Below, one piece after another: positions 1 through 7,409 of a stretch of DNA of 14,504 nt. The stretch comes from CAJQND01 sp051010095. GTDB lineage: Bacteria > Pseudomonadota > Alphaproteobacteria > Rhizobiales > CAJQND01. The translations under genes and the position numbers were made by a program. The DNA is taken from assembly GCA_051010095.1 (NCBI GenBank), contig JBPCVX010000204.1, forward strand, positions 1 to 14,504, written 5' to 3'. Positions within the stretch are counted from its first letter, which is position 1. Each line of letters opens with the position of its first letter. Under the pieces are notes generated by a model. It ran no database searches and was not told the origin of the DNA. It saw nothing but the letters and a program-made list of their open reading frames with translations.

Positions 1-2
1 TT

Positions 3-53
3 CTTGTGGTGCTCGTTGGCTGCATTGGTGGCTTTTTTATGTTTTTGGGGTAA
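3..53 (+). CDS. C-terminal tail of an unidentified membrane protein (partial)
   Basis: The third plus-strand frame encodes 16 residues, almost all hydrophobic with several glycines (LVVLVGCIGGFFMFLG), and ends at a TAA at 51-53. A good intrinsic terminator starts 27 bases later on the same strand, which is the main reason to believe that a plus-strand gene ends here. The composition suits the last part of a transmembrane helix. It loosely resembles the glycine-rich end of AI-2E-type transporters, but this is too short to assign a family. The gene starts outside the window. Confidence 0.35.
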   Translation, partial: LVVLVGCIGGFFMFLG

Positions 54-80
54 CTGGCTGCAGTCACATTGCTCGAGGTG

Positions 81-118
81 AAGGCCTTATGACAGGGCTT
101 TCCTGTCGGCCTTTTTTT
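81..118 (+). terminator. Rho-independent terminator
   Basis: AAGGCC (81-86) pairs with GGCCTT (108-113), and GACAGG (91-96) pairs with CCTGTC (102-107) around a GCTTT loop. TTAT (87-90) bulges on the left arm, and seven T (112-118) close the structure. The T tract lies only on the plus-strand side, so it ends the gene that stops at 53. The stop codon of the convergent DUF1622 gene (89-87) lies within the bulge. Confidence 0.72.
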
Positions 119-452
119 CCCACGGCCAGCAGCCTCTCATTTCAATCTCAGTTGTAAAGCCGAGGAACGCGCGTATCACCATCATCAAGATGAGAAGCCC
201 CATTGCTTCCAGTGTGCGGTCTAAAGTGATTGTTTTTATGATAGTGGCAGCCACAAACATCTCCAGACCAATGATAACTGTGCGCCCAAGCGAATGACGA
301 TAGTTCAAGGCTGCGTCTGCGGCTGATTCCTGGAACAGTCTCATCAGAAAACGCCCGGTTGAAATGATAAACCCAAAAACAAGCATGCAGGCGGCGATTA
401 TCTCAAGCGCACGTGCGATAAATTCCAGGCTGTCTAGCACCAGTTCAGGCAT
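87..452 (-). CDS. DUF1622 family membrane protein (downstream copy)
   Basis: A 121-residue protein with three predicted membrane helices, a central LGR...IGLEMFVAA block and a C-terminal EIEMRGCWPWE block, matching the small DUF1622 membrane family of unknown function. I place the start at the ATG at 452-450 because GGAGG lies six bases upstream on the minus strand. A longer reading from 482 lacks such a site and would overlap the previous gene by 38 bases. With the chosen start the overlap is 8 bases, so the gene is probably translationally coupled to the upstream DUF1622 copy. The two proteins align along their whole length, so this is a tandem duplication. Its stop codon lies within the terminator of the convergent gene. 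Confidence 0.85.
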   Translation of the reverse strand: MPELVLDSLEFIARALEIIAACMLVFGFIISTGRFLMRLFQESAADAALNYRHSLGRTVIIGLEMFVAATIIKTITLDRTLEAMGLLILMMVIRAFLGFTTEIEMRGCWPWEKKADRKALS

Positions 453-819
453 TATCCGCCTCCGGTTTTTCTTTGCGTGCACTTTGCCATGGCCAACGTC
501 TCTCTATCTCCAGAGTGAGGGTCCAGCCAACCACAGTGCGCAGCACGACCAGGAATGCCAACATCGCGATCGATGTCAGTGTTGGTTTTGTGGTTATGGA
601 TTCAAGCACATCTGCAAGCACTAAGATCTCAAGACCAAGAAGCAAATATCGCCCTAACTCAGCCTTAAAATGAGAAAAACCTCTCTCAGAATCGACGTTA
701 TTATATTGGACCAGGTACCGCGCCAATGAGATCGCAAACCCGATTACGATTACACTCACCGCAAACAGGCTAATAAACCAACTTGCTTGTTCCAAGAAGT
801 GGAGAATTTGTTCGCCCAT
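445..819 (-). CDS. DUF1622 family membrane protein (upstream copy)
   Basis: A 124-residue inner-membrane protein with a short N-terminus, a first helix at about residues 12-32, and two more around the GRYLLLGLEILVLAD block and the LAFLVVLRTVVGW block. It ends with EIERRWPWQ and a charged tail. This is the DUF1622 pattern; the biochemical role is unknown. The ATG at 819-817 follows GGGGAA at normal distance. The gene is the first of two overlapping DUF1622 genes. Divergence between the copies is substantial, so the duplication is not recent, and a heteromeric complex is possible but only inferred. No clear promoter was found in the 132 bases upstream. Confidence 0.85.
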   Translation of the reverse strand: MGEQILHFLEQASWFISLFAVSVIVIGFAISLARYLVQYNNVDSERGFSHFKAELGRYLLLGLEILVLADVLESITTKPTLTSIAMLAFLVVLRTVVGWTLTLEIERRWPWQSARKEKPEADNA

Positions 820-951
820 TATTTCCCCGTAAGGCGTTGCCGGAGATTGATGTTAAAATATTCACCATTAATAGCCAAGCATAGAGTCGCGAAATTACTT
901 TCGTTCCTCGCAATAAACACGATCACGCCTAAAATGACGACCTTTGACGGT

Positions 952-1494
952 TTAGTCGAGGCAGTATTGCGGTGGCGCACTTCGCGCAATGCGCGCGTCC
1001 TGACAGGCAATGAAGTACTCGTTCCATTGCCCCGTCAGAAAACCCATCAAAAACGTGAGCCCAGCAATTGCGCCGACAAACAACCAGGAGCGTATACCAT
1101 GTAAGTCCGACAATTCAGGGTTGGCAAGGCGGATAACCATATAGATCGCATATGGGAAACAGATCAGAAAACTTGCGATACCTGCCGCAAACAACAACGG
1201 ATGCACTTGAGCGCCCGGGCTGGAAACGCCCATGGCGAACCGGCCAAGCAGCCAAAGCGATGGAACTGTAAAAAACAACAGGTGCCAGCGCGGCATTGGC
1301 AGCAATTCTTTTGGAATGAAAGTGAATGCGATCATCGTTGCAGTAACGGCTGTCCATGCAACAAGCTTATGCCTGAAGAGCAGTTCACCATATGCCCCAA
1401 GTTCGAAGCCGGTTTGCGCAAACGGATAGGCGAGCGTGACCGCAACGACCACAAGGGTTCGCCAACTGGCTTCGGTTCCTTCGACGTCGCTCAC
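952..1494 (-). CDS. Multi-pass membrane protein of unknown family
   Basis: A 180-residue protein with about five hydrophobic segments (roughly residues 11-30, 43-60, 70-88, 98-122 and 136-156), so it should sit in the inner membrane. The short C-terminal tail carries two cysteines, Cys164 and Cys178, 13 residues apart, which could form a disulphide or bind a metal if the tail is periplasmic. I chose the GTG at 1494-1492 because an AAAGGGGGG tract lies just upstream. I do not recognise the family. It lies 61 bases downstream of the outer-membrane barrel gene on the same strand with no evident terminator between, so read-through transcription is possible. Confidence 0.7.
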   Translation of the reverse strand: MSDVEGTEASWRTLVVVAVTLAYPFAQTGFELGAYGELLFRHKLVAWTAVTATMIAFTFIPKELLPMPRWHLLFFTVPSLWLLGRFAMGVSSPGAQVHPLLFAAGIASFLICFPYAIYMVIRLANPELSDLHGIRSWLFVGAIAGLTFLMGFLTGQWNEYFIACQDARIARSAPPQYCLD

Positions 1495-1555
1495 TTTCTT
1501 GCCCCCCTTTATCTCAACGATATACGGGATTGTGAGTTACGATGCCGGAAGAAGT

Positions 1556-2224
1556 TCAAAATTTGAACGCACCGCCAACCGTGATCTGATTTTGCCGAAT
1601 CTTTTGAGTGGCACCAGAGAAGTCGGGGTGAAGTGCTGAAAAGAAGTTACGTTTGCCATAGTCATGATATTGGTAATCGATACGCACAAGCCAGCGTGGC
1701 ATGATCATGTATTCGGCACCACCACCGATCGTCCAACCGCTGAGGGTAATATCATCGTCGCCTAAATATCCTGTTCCAACCGTAAGCTTGTTTGTTTTGC
1801 CCGCATAGCCGCCGGCTATGTAAGGCATGAAACGGTCAAAGGCCCAGCCAACACGCCCGCGCACTGTCCAGTTGGCTTTTGCTTTTGATTTAAGTTGGGA
1901 AGGAACGGGAAAACCAGCGAGAATGGTATCGCCGCCAAACCCGGCATAGGCGTCTGCTTCTATACCAAGTACAAGATTCTCAATTTGAGTATTGTATCCA
2001 AGATAGCCTCCGACCTGCCCTCCATCAGAGCTTAATTTAACACCTGGGAAAATGCCGAGACTGCTTCGGATCTTTGTATCAGCATTAAAATACCCACCGC
2101 CAATACCAATATAAAAGCCCGTCCAGTCGGCCTCATTTGCTGCCGCAGGGCCGCATAGCAAAACCGAAGAGGCGAATATTAGCGCGCTTCTATTACGTGC
2201 ATTGTTGTTCTTTAAAACACTCAT
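1556..2224 (-). CDS. Omp25/31-like outer membrane beta-barrel protein
   Basis: A 222-residue protein with a signal peptide ending near residue 29 (GPAAA, then NEADWTGFY). The mature start WTGFYIGIGGGY is typical of the Omp25/31 and opacity-type porin families of alphaproteobacteria. The rest shows alternating hydrophobic, glycine- and tyrosine-rich strands, including a GRVGWAF strand and a YRIDYQYHDYG-like penultimate region (here RIDYQYHDYG), and it ends in phenylalanine (ITVGGAFKF) as expected for outer-membrane insertion. The length fits an eight-stranded barrel. The role is structural or a small porin. The ATG at 2224-2222 follows a weak purine-rich stretch. A strong promoter candidate with an adjacent inverted repeat lies upstream at 2256-2311. 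Confidence 0.88.
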   Translation of the reverse strand: MSVLKNNNARNRSALIFASSVLLCGPAAANEADWTGFYIGIGGGYFNADTKIRSSLGIFPGVKLSSDGGQVGGYLGYNTQIENLVLGIEADAYAGFGGDTILAGFPVPSQLKSKAKANWTVRGRVGWAFDRFMPYIAGGYAGKTNKLTVGTGYLGDDDITLSGWTIGGGAEYMIMPRWLVRIDYQYHDYGKRNFFSALHPDFSGATQKIRQNQITVGGAFKF

Positions 2225-2255
2225 GACTTTATATCTCGGGTATTCAGTTAACTTT

Positions 2256-2284
2256 CTTATAAATCAACGGAATATTATTGTCAG
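2256..2284 (-). promoter_or_regulatory. Sigma-70-like promoter of the outer membrane protein gene
   Basis: On the minus strand CTGACA (2284-2279) and TATAAG (2261-2256) are separated by exactly 17 bases, each matching the consensus at five of six positions. The predicted transcription start is about 2249, on an A, giving a leader of about 25 bases before the ATG at 2224. Confidence 0.6.
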
Positions 2285-2298
2285 CATCTACTTCCGAA

Positions 2299-2311
2299 CG
2301 CAAATATTGCG
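2299..2311. repeat. Inverted repeat upstream of the outer membrane protein promoter
   Basis: CGCAAATATTGCG has five-base arms (CGCAA and TTGCG). It is centred about 56 bases upstream of the predicted start of the outer-membrane gene, where an activator might bind. Its core differs by one base from the palindrome at 11092-11103 upstream of the FNT transporter. Confidence 0.4.
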
Positions 2312-2362
2312 CCTCAATTGAAATCAACCCCGAGCGCTCCAAAACTTCTCAACTGGGACGCC

Positions 2363-4315
2363 TCATTCAGTTGGGCGTTTTTGCTCTGAAGCCGAAGTTT
2401 CTTGTTCCGCCTCTCCCTGAGCTGCAGATAACGGTTCGTTTGAGAGCGCCTCGGGCTCATACGTCGCGGAGACCTCTTCACCGAGCTCAACCGAGCCTTT
2501 GGGGGGATAATCAAGCGTATCTTCAATTTCTGAAATTTGCTCACCTGATAATCTTGGAAAGGGCAATTTTCCGCGCTTACGCCAACGGTCGACTTGTTTT
2601 TCAGCGACCTCACCACGCTCTGTATCGACACCTTCGTCTTGGCCCATATAGAGAGTTTGTGAAGGAAACGCGAAACCAGTACCAGAGTCGTCTACTATGT
2701 CGCTGATCCGCATCAGAACATCTTCCTTGATCGCAAAAAACTCGTTCCACTCACGCGTTTCCGCATACACGCGGATGTCTACATCCAGCGAAAAATCTCC
2801 GTAACCGGAAAATCTCACCCTAATCGTATCATTGTCTATCCTTGGGTGGGCGTGAAACATCTTCCTGATATTGGCGAGTACGTATCTCAATTGATCCGAT
2901 GAAGTTTCGTAGCGCAAACCGATCACTGTCGTGATCAACATGCGGTCACATTGCGCCCAGTTTACGATCTCCATATCCGCAAACTTTGCATTCGGGATTG
3001 AAATTAGCGTTCTGTCCAATGCTCTAATTTCAGTGGATCTGATTCCGATTTTTTCCACAGTCCCCGTATGGTCTCCAAAGTTACAGAAATCGCCCACCCT
3101 CACGGGCTTGTCTATGTAGAGAATGAACCCACCAATGAGGTTTTCCAGAGTCGGGCGGATTGCCAGAGCAACCGCAAGTCCACCAATGCCAAGCCCCGTC
3201 AACAAACTCAAAACCGGCAACCCCAGCTCTTGAGCTCCAATCGCAAGTACCAAAACAACAGCGATGATGCCGATTAACCTTGCAGTGAGACGGAGAAGGT
3301 TTGCATCCAGACTGTCTTCTGAGATTTTGGGTGAGGCTATTATCGATTCAAAAAATGCCAAGATTGCTACCCACACTATCCACGCAAATGAACAAAAACT
3401 GACCGAGACCAGCACGATATCTGAGAATGTCGCAAATCCGCCCACAACAATTATGCCCCTGGAAATTATCGCGTCCAAGAGAAGCACAATGAGGATCGTA
3501 AAAAGTGGAGGAAACACGGCAACTATTTTGGATCTCAGGCGGGCGTCTTCGTCATCCTTTGCGTGTGTCCATCTGTAAATCCTGGCAATAGCCAGAAACG
3601 ATAAAACGAACAGAGAGAGCGTGAACAGGACCTTCCAAAGCGGCGTATCAAACCAAGAGTCCAACATCACTTCAGGCATTGCCATCGCGATCGACGAAGG
3701 GACGAGGGGCCCTGTCAATTGCGGTAACTGGGTGTTCCAGCTTGTCGGACCCAATCGCGAACGAAGCGGCAATTGTTTAACGCCGCCGTAAAAACGTGGT
3801 GCCGCGACTATCGTTCTCGCATTGAAAAGAAATTCGCCTTCACGAGTGCCGGTTTCTTCTTTCGCGATGCGAATGGGCGTTCCTGGAACACGCCAACTGG
3901 CGCTGGAAACATCTTCTTTAAACGAATCCAGATTAGGGATGCTGTCAGTCTCGGGCAAATCCACGCGGCCAAAAATGTCTAAAAGAAAGGCGACCGTGTC
4001 ATACCCAACTTCCCGTCGCGATGCGCGCGGGACGTTTGACATGTCGATCAACGCAATCAGTTGATCCATAATGAGCTCGAGATGGCGGAAATTCGCCCAC
4101 GAATTATTCGCCTGATAAGCGATGATCGCTTTTTGTATTTCATCACTGAGGCGCAGAAAGGATGTAAAGGTTTCGCGCGGGCTATCGGTTCTAATTGGTG
4201 CAGAGCTGGCCTGATTGTTTGCGGCAGCTTCTGATTGCTGCGCGTTTCCATAAACAGCACTCAAGGGCAGAGTGATGAGAACAATCAACGCGAAAGCAAG
4301 AATATTTTTATACAT
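2363..4315 (-). CDS. MscS family mechanosensitive ion channel
   Basis: A 650-residue protein with a signal peptide (about residues 1-25), then a periplasmic region to about residue 220. Four hydrophobic segments follow at about 228-246, 265-283, 298-324 and 345-366. The pore-lining helix and start of the cytosolic beta domain are at about 368-400, with the hallmark GLGIGGLAVALA and PTLENLIGGF. The MscS core continues with KPVRVGDF, a G-T-VE-IGIRSTEIR block and ISIPNAKF. After the core, from about residue 560, comes a charged tail rich in Glu. At 650 residues it is much longer than the minimal MscS and resembles the larger multi-domain members. The channel should open under membrane tension and release solutes in hypo-osmotic shock. 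The ATG at 4315 lacks an evident Shine-Dalgarno. It lies 23 bases after the upstream Abhydrolase_9 gene, probably in one transcript. Confidence 0.93.
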   Translation of the reverse strand: MYKNILAFALIVLITLPLSAVYGNAQQSEAAANNQASSAPIRTDSPRETFTSFLRLSDEIQKAIIAYQANNSWANFRHLELIMDQLIALIDMSNVPRASRREVGYDTVAFLLDIFGRVDLPETDSIPNLDSFKEDVSSASWRVPGTPIRIAKEETGTREGEFLFNARTIVAAPRFYGGVKQLPLRSRLGPTSWNTQLPQLTGPLVPSSIAMAMPEVMLDSWFDTPLWKVLFTLSLFVLSFLAIARIYRWTHAKDDEDARLRSKIVAVFPPLFTILIVLLLDAIISRGIIVVGGFATFSDIVLVSVSFCSFAWIVWVAILAFFESIIASPKISEDSLDANLLRLTARLIGIIAVVLVLAIGAQELGLPVLSLLTGLGIGGLAVALAIRPTLENLIGGFILYIDKPVRVGDFCNFGDHTGTVEKIGIRSTEIRALDRTLISIPNAKFADMEIVNWAQCDRMLITTVIGLRYETSSDQLRYVLANIRKMFHAHPRIDNDTIRVRFSGYGDFSLDVDIRVYAETREWNEFFAIKEDVLMRISDIVDDSGTGFAFPSQTLYMGQDEGVDTERGEVAEKQVDRWRKRGKLPFPRLSGEQISEIEDTLDYPPKGSVELGEEVSATYEPEALSNEPLSAAQGEAEQETSASEQKRPTE

Positions 4316-4338
4316 GGCGCCAGGCAGAGATTTTTTCT

Positions 4339-6012
4339 CTACAAACCTTTCTCATGAATGAGGTATTTCTTCAGTCTATCGACATCCTCAGGGCTCCAGC
4401 CTTGCGGTTCGGTCACAGCAATCCAGGCATCGATGTACCCGGAAGCGGAGTACATATGTCCAAACCCGCGCTCGGTAGCGGCAGATTGTGTCATGTCAAA
4501 TGCAATTTGAAGACCGGTAATGATAGGATACCAGGTCAGCTTTTTTGACACATCCGGACCGCGCGGGTCACTCATCCACGCTGGCTGATGTAGAAATGCA
4601 AATGGCGAAAAGAATGTTACGGGATCACTGGCATATTGAAGGTAAACAAGTCTTAAGGGTCCCCAGGATGTGCCTGCCAAATTCAAGGCGCTTTTCTGGT
4701 TGGTGAATCTCACGAGAGAGCTATCTCTAACTATTGGCAACCACTCGGGGCTGTCCGAATTTCGGCTCTCCGTAAATGACGCCCATCGTGGATTTCGGTA
4801 GGTTGGGCCACTCCACACGGCGCCGCCAATGAGGTTGTCCAACATGTAGTAAAAATCGATGGATTGTTCCGACCCATACGACCCAAGGCTCAATCCGTGA
4901 AGATACAATTCGGGCCGGGTTTGACGAGGAAGTCGTGACCAATATCCATGCACTTCCCTGAAGAGCGCGGTCGCTGACGTAGCCGCATAGCCGGGCTCCA
5001 AGAAAAGAGAAACATAGCTCGTTAAATAAGAGTATTGCTGGGCAACAACTGCGGTATCTCCATGGTGTAGAAACTCCAAAGCATCAATCGCTGCAGGGTC
5101 AACCATTCCTGTTCCTGTTGGGGTTGCAAGAACAAGCACAGAGCGCTCAAAGGCGCCGATGCGGATCATTTCTTTTAGTGCTAGTTTTGCTCGGGCATCC
5201 GGGGTCTCGGCAGCCCCCAACCCCACATAGATTCGTAACGGCTGTTTGGCGGGGATCGATGTGAAAGCTGCAATGTCGTCTTTAGTAGTTACCCGCGAAA
5301 TGAAACGCCGACCTTGTCTACCAAGACCTCTCCACTCTACTAACGAATTTGGACCCCCAGTGAAGTCGGCAAGAATTGGTTTTGGCGTGCCGTCTTCAAT
5401 TAAGCCATCCCAGTGGAGGAATGCTGAATCGAGTCGCTCTACTGCCCATCGCCCAATCGTCCCGCTAGTTGCGGCGACCAAAAGTGTGCTCACAATCAAG
5501 AAGCTCAGAAACAGGGAAATACGACGAGGAATAAGTTTGCTGATCCAGTTGGAACACCGGCTTATAACGGTCGCAAAGGCTTGCCCTAACAGAACAAGCA
5601 CCAGCATAGTTGGCACCGCAACAATTATGACCACCGGAATGTAATACCCTTCCAGTTTGTCCATATTCATCAGTGCTCTCACTGAATCCTGCCAAGACCC
5701 GGCTAACCATGCGAAATAAAGCACAAGCATACCAGCGATCAACAAACCAAGTGTCCATAAGGCTCTTAGTGGTCGCCCCATAAAAATGGGAATCTCAAGA
5801 AACACCCACAACCAGAATACAAACTTTCCGATTCCAAAACCAACGGCAGCGGTAAAGCCCGATAAAAAACCTTGAATCAATGGAGTTCGTGGGAGCAGTG
5901 AAGGTGCCAAGGAGAGTGCAAAAAATATTAATGTAAAAAATAAACATGTATTAGAAAAACCTAACCACCTTACGAATTTTAATCTTTCGAAAAGTGGGTG
6001 CTGATTTTTCAT
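4339..6012 (-). CDS. Membrane-anchored alpha/beta hydrolase (Abhydrolase_9 family)
   Basis: A 557-residue protein. The first 185 residues hold about five membrane segments (22-38, 47-75, 84-104, 124-148, 165-185) and include SLAPSLLPRTPLIQG, typical of the Abhydrolase_9 N-terminal domain. The C-terminal part is a hydrolase domain: a GLGAAETPDARA block at 264-275, ATPTGTG at 296-302, and the nucleophile elbow GLSLGS with Ser375. Asp463 (QYASDP) and His519 (GFGHMY) are likely partners in a catalytic triad. The substrate is unknown for the family; a lipid or ester substrate at the membrane is only a guess. It starts at the ATG at 6012, with a weak ACGAG upstream, and is the first gene of an operon with the MscS channel. 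Confidence 0.88.
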   Translation of the reverse strand: MKNQHPLFERLKFVRWLGFSNTCLFFTLIFFALSLAPSLLPRTPLIQGFLSGFTAAVGFGIGKFVFWLWVFLEIPIFMGRPLRALWTLGLLIAGMLVLYFAWLAGSWQDSVRALMNMDKLEGYYIPVVIIVAVPTMLVLVLLGQAFATVISRCSNWISKLIPRRISLFLSFLIVSTLLVAATSGTIGRWAVERLDSAFLHWDGLIEDGTPKPILADFTGGPNSLVEWRGLGRQGRRFISRVTTKDDIAAFTSIPAKQPLRIYVGLGAAETPDARAKLALKEMIRIGAFERSVLVLATPTGTGMVDPAAIDALEFLHHGDTAVVAQQYSYLTSYVSLFLEPGYAATSATALFREVHGYWSRLPRQTRPELYLHGLSLGSYGSEQSIDFYYMLDNLIGGAVWSGPTYRNPRWASFTESRNSDSPEWLPIVRDSSLVRFTNQKSALNLAGTSWGPLRLVYLQYASDPVTFFSPFAFLHQPAWMSDPRGPDVSKKLTWYPIITGLQIAFDMTQSAATERGFGHMYSASGYIDAWIAVTEPQGWSPEDVDRLKKYLIHEKGL

Positions 6013-6242
6013 TTATAGTGCTCGTCACACCTTAATTTTGATTCACTAACCGTGGCAAGAGTAACACAAATGAAAACCGTTTCATCGATTTGTCAAACAA
6101 TACGCCAGAAACCAAAATATAACCGTCTTTAAATGAGGGTGTATATTTTAAATTACTTAATTCCCTAAATAATTATCGGTATTGAATATTCTACACTCCT
6201 ATAGTTTACTCTAAGTCTGAAGATTAGGGTCGGGAACATCCA
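6013..6242. promoter_or_regulatory. AT-rich divergent intergenic region with candidate promoters
   Basis: This 230-base AT-rich region lies between the divergent hydrolase/MscS and polyarginine/DUF2092 operons. On the plus strand TTGAAT (6182-6187) and TTTACT (6205-6210) are 17 bases apart, and TATAGT (6200-6205) is an alternative -10. On the minus strand TTGACA (6096-6091) is a perfect -35 hexamer for the hydrolase operon, but no good -10 follows at the right distance. These are candidates by eye only. Confidence 0.35.
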
Positions 6243-6506
6243 ATGAGTTTGAATAGGCGCGGGTTTCTGCTCGGACTTGTCTCGAGTGCTGTTTTCATTA
6301 GCACGAAAAGTGATGAAGCGATTGCCCAGGCTGTCGAGTGTTACGACGCTTCTGGCAGAGCCGTTGCTTGCCCGCCTTATGGACGGCCATTGCCATTTGG
6401 GATTGTGCGCCGCGCAATCCGCCGCGGCCGCCGCAGACGCGTAATCCGCCGCGTTCGCAGGCGCAGAAGACGTTTCAGAAGAAGACGGCGCAGACGCAGA
6501 AGGTAA
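6243..6506 (+). CDS. Tat-signal small protein with polyarginine tail
   Basis: An 87-residue protein. The N-terminus NRRGFLLGL followed by a hydrophobic stretch and AIAQA is a convincing twin-arginine export signal (residues 1-30), so the mature protein should be periplasmic and exported folded. The mature part has two cysteines, Cys33 and Cys43 (ECYDASGRAVACPP), which may pair. From residue 56 the tail is extraordinary: 25 of the last 32 residues are arginine, ending in nine in a row. I know no assigned function. Such a tail could bind nucleic acid, polyphosphate, lipopolysaccharide or an acidic partner. The ATG follows an AGGGTCGGGA stretch. The downstream DUF2092 gene has its ribosome site overlapping this gene's stop, so the two are surely co-transcribed and probably coupled. 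Confidence 0.75.
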   Translation: MSLNRRGFLLGLVSSAVFISTKSDEAIAQAVECYDASGRAVACPPYGRPLPFGIVRRAIRRGRRRRVIRRVRRRRRRFRRRRRRRRR

Positions 6507-6511
6507 AAATA

Positions 6512-7306
6512 GTGCTGATTACACCGCTTACAAAAATTAGCCAAAAGATTTTCGTCACTTCGATGATGGTCTTGATGATGCTTGTATCGTGTTTAAGCGT
6601 CTCGATGGCTGATGATAACGCCTCTGGCGATCCGATGATTGTTTTAAAGTTGATGTCGGACACGCTCACCAACAAGCAAAGTTTGTCTTTCACTGCCGAT
6701 GCAATTTACGACGAGAAGTTCGAGAAAACATACATAAAATCACTTGTGTCATACCGGATTGATCTTATCCGCCCGGCCACACTCTATTTTGAAGCAAAGT
6801 GGGATGATGGTGAGTATTGGATTGGTGAATTTAACGGTAAGCGTGTGCGGGTTTATGTTCCGGCTGAAAAAGAATATTCCGAAATTCCCTTCGAGGGATC
6901 AATGGATGAGTTCATCAATTATGCTGATGATAACGGCATCACGAGAACGCCTTTGAACGATTTTCTGCGTTCAAATCTATACGAAGCACTAAATGAGCAA
7001 ATCCTGGACGCCACTCTGATTGAAGGCTATGTCAATCCCGAAGACCCTGACGCCAAGATCAGTCATATGTTGTTTCACAGTCCCGGAACAAGTTGGCAGC
7101 TATGGGTTCATCAAGGAGCGGAAACGCTCCCGAATGCACTAAACGTCACTTACTCAGATATTTTGGGCCGCCCGGAATATGCATTGAAGTTCAAGAAGTG
7201 GACGTTTCCTGACGAACCCGAAAATCTTGCGAAAAAATACAAGATTCCTGGTTCACTTGATGGTTGGAAAAAAGTGGATTTCGAGAACCCGATTGATATT
7301 GAGTGA
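6512..7306 (+). CDS. DUF2092 family periplasmic protein
   Basis: A 264-residue protein matching the DUF2092 family of predicted periplasmic proteins, whose fold is thought to resemble the LolA/LolB lipoprotein carriers. The middle (SYRIDLIRPATLYFEA, then FNGKRVRVYVPAEKEYSEIPF, DEFINYADDNGI and PLNDFL) and the end (LGRPEYALKFKKW) are characteristic. The start is the GTG at 6512: AGAAGG at 6498-6503 lies eight bases upstream, and the resulting N-terminus is a clean signal sequence (about residues 1-33). Reading from 6338 would put a long proline/arginine stretch before it. LVSC at residues 24-27 fits a lipobox, while SMA at 31-33 fits ordinary signal peptidase, so lipoprotein status is open. 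It could handle lipids or lipoproteins, by inference only. It is paired with the polyarginine protein upstream. Confidence 0.85.
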   Translation: MLITPLTKISQKIFVTSMMVLMMLVSCLSVSMADDNASGDPMIVLKLMSDTLTNKQSLSFTADAIYDEKFEKTYIKSLVSYRIDLIRPATLYFEAKWDDGEYWIGEFNGKRVRVYVPAEKEYSEIPFEGSMDEFINYADDNGITRTPLNDFLRSNLYEALNEQILDATLIEGYVNPEDPDAKISHMLFHSPGTSWQLWVHQGAETLPNALNVTYSDILGRPEYALKFKKWTFPDEPENLAKKYKIPGSLDGWKKVDFENPIDIE

Positions 7307-7409
7307 TCGCGGCTCAAACGGCAGCGTTCACCTTGCACTAAGGTCCTGAAAGAAGGGCAAGATCAGAGATTAAGGTTACAAAATTACCCTATCTATCTGG
7401 GAGTGAAAT

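Noticed and set aside
819..1010. 63-codon minus-strand frame between the DUF1622 genes and the 180-residue membrane protein
   Set aside because: It overlaps the C-terminal part of the better supported gene at 952-1494, has no ribosome site I can see, and does not resemble a known family.
2350..2385. ACGCC/GGCGT hairpin at the MscS stop codon as a terminator
   Set aside because: The T run is on the plus strand, where no gene ends; on the minus strand no T tract follows.
2278..2706. 142-codon plus-strand frame antisense to the end of the MscS gene
   Set aside because: The composition is that of an antisense shadow (many Arg, His and Leu), and the minus-strand MscS frame is unambiguous.
5246..5644. 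132-codon plus-strand frame inside the Abhydrolase_9 gene
   Set aside because: It is antisense to a clear membrane and hydrolase coding region and has no recognisable motif.
6338..6511. Upstream extension of the DUF2092 frame, reading as a Pro/Gln/Arg-rich N-terminus
   Set aside because: The GTG at 6512 has an AGAAGG ribosome site and gives a proper signal peptide at once. The extension would bury that signal and overlaps the polyarginine gene in another frame.
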